A stretch of 64,000 bases of DNA, from the NCBI GenBank assembly GCA_934045905.1, contig OW203769.1, forward strand, positions 18,259,705-18,323,704, given 5' to 3'. Positions 45,571-54,500 of this stretch are shown here, piece after piece. The stretch's first letter is position 1. Each line of letters starts with the position of its first letter. The stretch comes from Leuctra nigra. Its lineage: Eukaryota > Arthropoda > Insecta > Plecoptera > Leuctridae. Position numbers and translations under genes: made by a program. Under the pieces are notes generated by a model. The model was not told where the DNA came from. It did no database searches and saw only the letters and a program-made list of their open reading frames with translations.

Positions 45571-48500
45571 CCAAAGTCAATCCTTGCATGTTTGAGGCCC
45601 AAAATTCACCCCGAAGGGATGATCGCAGCACTTTGATTTTTGGTTAGGTGTTGTCAGGTGGCTAAATATACCCGATAACCATGGTTTTCAACTTTCATTT
45701 CTCACTGCATGTATGCCTGTCGACACCTCGTTTCGACCACTTAAGCCGTTGCGGTATAAGTCTCTGGTAGTAGCTCGCACGTTGTATTAGAGCGGTGCTT
45801 GGCAGCGTCGAGCTAGCGCCCGACTAGATAGAAAGGACGAAACACCCACTCTTATAAAAGACACCAAGGGGCTTAACGTCCTATCCGAAGGACGGAGTAA
45901 CATTCACAGCACGGGCCTCCACAACCCGCTCCGTCGAGAGACTGATAACAGGTGGAGGGAGGTCGTCACAATCCTGTGGATCAATCATAGTGATTTTCCT
46001 TTACATCTGTGCAGATGTAGATGTGCAGATTTCAGATGTGCAGATGTGTGCAGATTTCAGAATAGGTTTCATGATAGATAGATTGTTTAATGTCGCCCAA
46101 CAGCTACGATATTGGCGCCAAACGATATTGCATGTGACGTCACGTGACCATGGAGCTAACGAGGTTTTCACGAGACTCGTGTGCTTCCGGGTTGTGACGT
46201 CAGGCGTGATTCTCTCACATCACGTAACAACACTCTTCTAACAACCTCAGCCCCTTAAGGTGCTGCGAGCGCGAGCGATTTTGACGCTTGTTGCAGGCAC
46301 TTTTTTGATACGATTGGAGACGAAATGGGTTGACGCAATGATTTGAAATTTTAATTATGATTAGATAAAAGACAAACATAGGGTTTTTACTTGGTACATT
46401 TTTAATTTTTTGCTTTGTTAATAGAGTACTAGAGTGCCACGCCCACTAGGTACTTCCGGAGGCTTTTTCAAAACCCTCTTATGGAAAATGACATGGGGAC
46501 TTACTTTGATTGCTGGTCATTTTTAAACGAAACAGAGTTAAGATAATCGCAATGCACCACCATTAACTTTAATCTTTCATTTATAATATTATGTCGACAC
46601 ATCTCTTTAAATATAAACAAATGTTAAACTGTTACAAGTTAAACAACACACTACACAGGGTATGACGTCACGAAAATATACACCGGTGCAAGATGTAAAT
46701 TCAATGAACTGTCAGTCTACATTTCAACAGCTCATTACATCTCGTTTTATGGTATCCTGAAATTAAAATAACTATAATATGAACTTGATTCAGTGTATAA
46801 GCTCGAGGAGCACAGACATACTTCAGTTTTGTTTACTTTTCGTCAACAATCGAAAATTTACATGCAAGGTCTGGCATCATTGTTGAAAATTGTTTCATTT
46901 GTTTTTCATTTTTGTAAAGTCGCAGTTGCCAACTCGCTTCCCAGGACATCGCGCTGCTTTGTGTGACAATATATTATTGATGTAGATTGCAACGTCGCAC
47001 TTTGGAGCTGTTTAATAACTTAAACAGTTTTAATTTGGTATATATTTGAAGAGATGTGTCGACATAATATTATAAATGAAAGATTGAAGTTAATGGTGGT
47101 GTATTGGGATTTTCTCAACTCTGTTTCGTTTATAAATGACCAGCAATCAAAGTAAGTCCCCATGTTATTTTCCATAAGAGGGTTTTGAAAAAGCCTCCGG
47201 AAGATCCTAGTGGGCGTGGCACTCTAGTACTCTATAGTAATAATTAGTTGATTTTTGATGAATTTTTTTATGTTTTCTTGTCTTAATGGGTGCCGTATGA
47301 AATTTAATTTACAAAATATGCAAAGTGAAAACCCTAACTTTTTCTTTATCAATCATGATTAAAATTTGAGATCAATTGGTTCAATGGTATGGTCTCCAAT
47401 CGTATCGGAAATTTGATAGTTTTGAGCGGTTTTATTGAATAACCAACGCCTAATTAACAATGCAAGAAGCAAAAATAAAAAAGTGCTACTAATATACAAT
47501 AAGCCTGATCATTTGAACATCCTATCAAAGTTACACCCACTTATGAAATAATTTTTCTATCTCAGTTTTCTAAAACGGCCGAACGCTTTTAATGACGTGG
47601 CCGTGTTGGTAGTGCAGCAATCAATACTGCATGATGTTGAGGTGATGGATCAACCAACTGCATTTACTTGCGTGGAGGAATGTGGCTGCAGGTTGCAATG
47701 TTGCACACTTGGCCGGAGTAATAAAGGTATTTGAATGAAAAGGATTTGCTGCTGATCAGGTTCCTTGACAATCGATCTCTGTTGTTATCATCGAAATCAG
47801 AGTTCAGCTAGAGTAAGATTATGAGTTAGCATTCATCGGATGATGCCATCTAATTCGTATCTGTCGTTTCTTTCAAATACCGTTTTTACTCTGGCCAAGT
47901 GGACCTTGTTTCCGTTCCCAATGTCAAAGGCGTGGGGTATGATTGGGGTAAAGGAATGAAAGAACGATGGAATGGAAGAACGATATAAGTCAATTTCATC
48001 AAATTTAAATGCGTGAAGAGTGATAGTCCTATGCTTATTCATTTACATGTTTATTAGAAAGGAATTTTATCAATATTGCGTATAAAGAGCTTATTTTGGA
48101 AGCTCATACAAACCACTACTAGTTGCTGCCTCTATATCATTTTTCCAAAAGACCTGATAAAATTGGCGAGTAAAATGATTTCTTTCCTTAATCATGAAGT
48201 TAATTATTGATTCACAATAATTATATAATCTTTCTGTCTACAATCTTTTTTCTTTGTGAGAAAGTCCTACATCATGCATCTAGTACTACAATTAGATAAA
48301 TGAGGTGGTACGAAGTGTGGCAAGTGGCCCTCATCCTACTCAACATCCTTGCGAATGACAAATGCAATCTTCAAAATGCTTTCTTCTGTCACACAATTCC
48401 AAGAAACATTGTACCTATTTAGATGTGTTTACAACTGAGTCGCCGTTACGAAGGCAAACCGCGTGTTGCAATGTACTACATGTTCCGACCACGTGTTGCA

Positions 48501-51500
48501 CTAGTGTTGTTTATCTCAACGTGTTGTTTTCTTCTGTTTGCAGAGAGCTTCCATACAACAATCTGATGTTCGACAGAAGAGTCGTGAGAGGCAGCACTTA
48601 CGCTCAGCCAATACCGGTCAGTACAAGCTCTGTTACATCATCGCGCTTGGAGAATGGAGTTTTAGTAGAATATAGTGTCATTAACAATGACAATTGCAAT
48701 TTGTGTACTACATAGACTTGAAAACAAATTATTCTGAAAGAGGTCTTGAAAACTTGAGAATGTTTATTATTACAAAATTACAAATGGTGGCAGGTGTCGG
48801 ATTTAATAAAATATTATTCTTACTTTTATATATTGACATATTTAATAGGGAATTGTAAAATCGTATTTGACGAATAACAGAATATATAAACTATAAGTAT
48901 AATTCAAATAATAAATAATGTTTTTATACTTGGAAAACAAAAATTATTTCCAAATAAATAATTGATTTAACATATACATCAATGAAGTAAGTTAAGTACA
49001 TGACCTAATTAAAACAACGAATACTATAAGAGCTTTTCAAAACCTTTAAAATTTAGATATATTGCAAAATTACAAATGGTGACAGGTGTAGGACTATTTT
49101 TAAAAAATGTTCTTTTACATCAATTGGTGTATTAAAATGATATATTTAAAATTCTGAGATCGTATTTGATGAAAAACAGAATATATTATAAATAGTATTC
49201 AAATAATAATGAATGATGATAAAAATAATAATACTTTCATCGAAATAATTGTTAATTATTTTATTATTCAATATAATAATTGGTTTAACATATTGCAATG
49301 CTGTAGTTAGTTTCATTCATTACATAACTAAAACACAAAGAGGTCTTCAAAACCTTAGAATTTTATTTTTACAAAATTACAATTGGTGACAGGTGTAGGA
49401 TTTAAAACATTTTTTTCCCATGTTAATGCTATATTAGTCCTTACTTATTTGGAACTTTTAAATCATAAGTTCAATACTACTTGGTAGTATTGTGAAATGA
49501 AGATCATGTGAAGTTTGTGTGTGGTGTGCCATCACGCCCGTGTATACTTCTAGCTTAGAACCACTAGGTTTCTAGTGTAGTGTAACTTCTAGTGTAGTTA
49601 TAGCTACTTGTTGCACACGAGTAACTTCTTGACAGTGTTTGAGTGACGTGTGTGTTGTTTACAGCCGCGGTGGAATCCCTACTTCGGTTACGCCAAGCTC
49701 CTCTCGCAGGTCAGTAAAAGTCAGAGATCACATTAAACAGACTAGACAGAGACACAAGATTAGTGCAACGAGAGAGAGGAAAAGAGAAAAGCATTCGGTG
49801 TTTGCTTGGACGGGTAGTAACGTTCGCCCTCAGCAACGGTCAGGGAACCTATTCTTGAGACTCACGTTTTGAAACCGTGTACGCCCATCTATTAAAACGT
49901 AAAAAAAGTTAAACGCTAAGCAATAGTTGTCAACATATTCATGTTTTAAACATTGCAAACGTAAAACTGTTTCAAAACGTAAATCTAAAGAATTGGCCTC
50001 CAAGGGATCCTATTTTCAAGATCGTTCGATACAAATTTCATATGGATTCACGTCAGAACAAACAAAATAATACACTGACGTGGCTAATTGAATGCTATTT
50101 AATTCGAATGACGTCACTTTGGCGTCATGCTCGATTATACGATTATACGATCTCGAATAGGAGGCATCAGCGTTCTCGTGTATCCATAGCTCATGATAGA
50201 TAATGTAAATTTTCCTACCAGTGATTCTTGAAGTATTTTGAGTTTTGAAGTTCGTCATTGCTAAATTGAGGAACATATTATCCGTCTGCCAAGGCGATTA
50301 GCTCAGGTGGTAGCGCTATCGCCCGGCAAGTGAGAGGTCCCGGTTCTAAATCCCTGCAAAGCGCGTCATACCGCGTGAATATTTGATTGATGTAAGTAAT
50401 TTAGTTGCATGTGTGAGTTGCTCTTGGAGTGACGTATAGTTGAGTCATTTGCTGAATATGAAATTAAGTAACTAGTGTTTTGGCTTTTGTAGAGCTTCTT
50501 CTGATCTTTCAATTAAGCTTACTCGTATTTCCATACATTATTACGTACAATTAGTATAACTAAACACTTATATTTTTTAAGGAGGGGTTTTCTAGCTCTG
50601 TTAAATCAGTTGTTACGTTTAATAAAGATCTATTCTCGGTATATGGTGAACTCAAACCTATTTCCAGTGTTTCAACTTCTGAATACTATACAACTAATAC
50701 ATTTTAAATCTCTAGCGCAAGATACATGCCCTCAATTAAGTTGGTTCTGCATCAAAGTGAAAGCAACATAGATATCAACAGAAAAACTGGCATCTGAGTG
50801 ATATTGAATTATTTAATTATGTTAACAAAATATTCTAAAATTAAAAACAGCTAAACAATTCAATAACCATAAGAGTCGGTTTTTCACAATGCGCTGCTAA
50901 ACCATTAGTTAAGTTTTTAACGGTAATTCGAGGATTACCATTGGTTGTTGCCATGGCAATATAATCCTAATTGACTGTTTAAAAGTTAGCAAATCATTTA
51001 AAAACTGCCCCTAAATGATTTATATTTTAAATCGTGTTACAAACATTAGGTTCAGTAAATTAATAAATATAATAATTGTACCCTTGACTTGACATTTGCG
51101 AAGTCAAATAGTCTTCACAAACGTAGAGTTGGAAAACTGTTCCATAAGAGCAATTTGTTGCCAGCATCGGGCGGTTCGGAACGGTTTTATGGGGAAATGC
51201 AAGAAGTAAATGTACCGATATTTGACAAACGGTGATGAATATCGAAAAAGCAAGAACAGCATGACGTTTAACGAACCTTTATCTACAACTTCATCGCTTA
51301 CGGTCATAACTTTACACCTACTATGTGGTCTGCATTTGCTGACCACATAATAATCAACACATAGCAGTCAGTTGAAAACGAAGCTTTACGCAACGCGACG
51401 GAACAAAATATTATGCTCCGTCGCTCGTCCGTCGCTCGTCCGTCGCTCACACGGAGCGTTTTCGATCCAAACAAATGCCGACCACACAGTAGGAGCAAAG

Positions 51501-54500
51501 TTATGACAGTAGGCGATGAAGCTGTAGATAAAGGTTAATTACACTTGATGCTGTTCTTGCTTTCTCGATATTCATAAGAGGTTAGCAAATATAGACATGT
51601 ATTCTTGAACGTCTCGGCACCGAACCGCCCGATACTGGCAACAAGTGCCAGTGCCAGTGCCAGTGCCAGTGCCAGACACAACAAGTGCCAGATACATGTG
51701 CCAGTATCTGGCACTGCAATTTGCACTTCAATTGAAAATTGTTTGCCGACCTGATGACATCCTTGACGTGTTCAGACGCAGGAGGAGGCGGCAGTGGCGA
51801 GGCAGCAGGAGGCCAAGAGGAGGGCGATGTCGCGGCGACGCGCGCTGGGCACGCAGACGAGGGCGTCCAGACTCAAGGTCACCACGCCGCCGCCGGTGCG
51901 CAGTCGCAGACACGCCACAGTGCAGACCGAGCGCTGTCTGGAGGAGGTGAGCGGAATCTGCGAGGAATTTACAATGGACCTTAAACTTTTCGCGGTGCTG
52001 CAAAGTAATTTTTTAGCTTCATGCTCGCACCAACAAAATTTTAAACAATCAGTTAGGAACGCATATTCAAACTCACTTTTCTAAACAAGGCCACGCACCG
52101 GAGAACATTATTACTTCTGGCACGACCTTAAAGTGTTACATAATATTATTTGACTATTAATTTCTTATTTTTACACTTTACTGAGGCCGTACAGAGGTCG
52201 TAATGTACTCCAATGTGTGGCATTATTTAGAAAAGTGAGTTCGAAATATGCGTAGTAACTGTATTTTTTTAAATTCTGTTGGTGTGAGGATAACACTAAA
52301 AAAGACTTTACTGAACCGAGCGCGTCCCGTTTACCCAGTAAAGAGGAGACCACTAGAAATATTTTTTTCTGTAAAACCGAGAAACCGATCTTGCTAGAAA
52401 TCAATAGGAAGACAAACGGTGTATTATTGAATCTCTTGTTAAAAAATGTACTCGATCCGCTACATCATTTGACATGCTTTGAGAAAACAAATAATCACAG
52501 ATTTGAGTCAAGTTTCAACTGGAGACTCTATTTCTCTGATGGTGATGCACTGCTGTGATTGGCTGCAGATTCTCGTGGCTCCTATTGGTCGTGAGATCGG
52601 CTGCCAGGCGGACGTGACGAAACACCTGAGACTGCACGCGTCAGAGTCCCAACTCGCGCATGCGCCACGAGGTCAAGAGGTGTCCACGCAGATCTACCCG
52701 GGAGACGTGAGTGTTGGAGGCTGCAAGGAGCTGGCAGGCGGTGTTGCCAATTCTTTTGGGGCGTCCGCAGGGTTTCTGCTTGGAGGACTATGTGTTAATG
52801 TTCAATGGGAACGGAACAAAGCTTATAACAAGTGTTTTCTGCCTATTTAAGGTACATTTTTTTTGAATCATAAACATACGCTCGGCCGAAATCAAAAATA
52901 CCTACCGAAAAATTACACTGTAATTCCACGGAGCATTTGAATCAAGACTCAAAATCAAGACATAATTCAACTTATTAAAACTCAGTAACCAGTGAAAATA
53001 ATCAATGGGTAAAATAACTTAATAAGGCGGTCAGCGGTTGGATAAGTGACCATTCAACTCTGGCCTGCTAGTTACTGCCGTTGGGTCAGAGAGACTGGGG
53101 TGGTTGGGGGTTAGTGTAACGACACCCCTCCGCCTGTTATCAGTCTCTGGACGGGCGTTACACCGTCCTTGGGATGGGACGTTAAACAACAGCATAGCGC
53201 AGGGAGCTAACTACTCACTCGCTTAACATCCCTTAGTTACGAATCCTCAACCAACTTCACCTCCGATATAATGGCGCATCGTCAAAGGAGCAGAGTTGTT
53301 AAGAGGCGGCAAGGACTGCTAGTCCTGTAACGCCAAAACAAAAAAAGGCGTGAACACAAAATGATCTTTGAACAGTGATTCAATGTTTATCTCAAGTATG
53401 GATCTTGAATTTTGGTGTGAATCTGGCTTTGCCCCTCAAAGAAAAATACATCCTGAAGAGAACACTCATGAAAGATATTAATTGTTAGAACTAGATGATT
53501 CTACCACCGTGTTATTTGCCTGAAGCGACCTCTCCATAGGCTTCCACCAGGAGGATGTCTGATTGGTCGAAAGGCTGACACTTATTGCCGTGTAACACTG
53601 AGTCCCATGTTGCAGCTATGCGACTTCGACACCGAGGTTGCCGGCTTGCTGCTGGAGCTGGCTGGAGGCACGCTGGAGCAGGCTCTGCTGGAGGTGATGC
53701 AAGAGGAGGAGCTGGCAGAGCTGCAGGCAGAACAGCGGCGCTTCTTGGAACTACAGCACAGGGAGAAGATGGAGGTCGACAGGCTGAGGAGGCAGGCGAG
53801 CACGGAGGTATTGTCGACAGTTCTTCCTTAGGACACATTCGGTTCTTTTGAAAAGTCCAACCTTCCCTTCTTTCACTGCTTCTTATACAGCTGAACTGAG
53901 GTAACCCATCAATTCCCCCGGAGGAAATGCCTTGAGAATCCTGGCCCTTTTAGAAACTAATATTGTCTGTGTTCCGCTAGGCTCGACGGACAGCTGTGTT
54001 GCTTAGCGAGGGATACCTGGAAGACTCGCTTCCCACCGTCATCGAGGGCCTCAGAGACGCTGGTTTCATTCTGGATGATGTTACTAGAGGTCAGCATCTA
54101 CAGTTATTATATGTTATTATACTTTCAAATGATATGATAATGAAAATAGATTAGAATCATACGCTTTGATAAAATATGACTGTGTATTTTACAACATCTG
54201 AGAAGTGTTTTGAATTTTACGACTATGATTGCGAAATGTCTTGACTGAATGGCGTGAATGTGTCTTCAGATGGAGAGGCCGGCTTCTTGTCGTGGCTGCA
54301 GAGTGAAGTGAGCAACGAGCTCACGCACATGGTCAACAACAAGGACATCCTCACGGGTATGACGTCAGCACGCAACAATCAGATATTTAGTTAGGAATAG
54401 TAGAAGAGAAGTTATTATTATTGTGGTAGATTCGTAGCACTATTTCTTTCGAATCATGATAATGAGTGTATTGTGTGTTATACTTCTTATGTTGGTTCAA

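Noticed and set aside
48362..48543. Upstream in-frame extension of Rsph3 exon 2
   Set aside because: It is intron read-through; the pyrimidine tract and TTTGCAG acceptor plus the phase match to exon 1 place the exon start at 48544.
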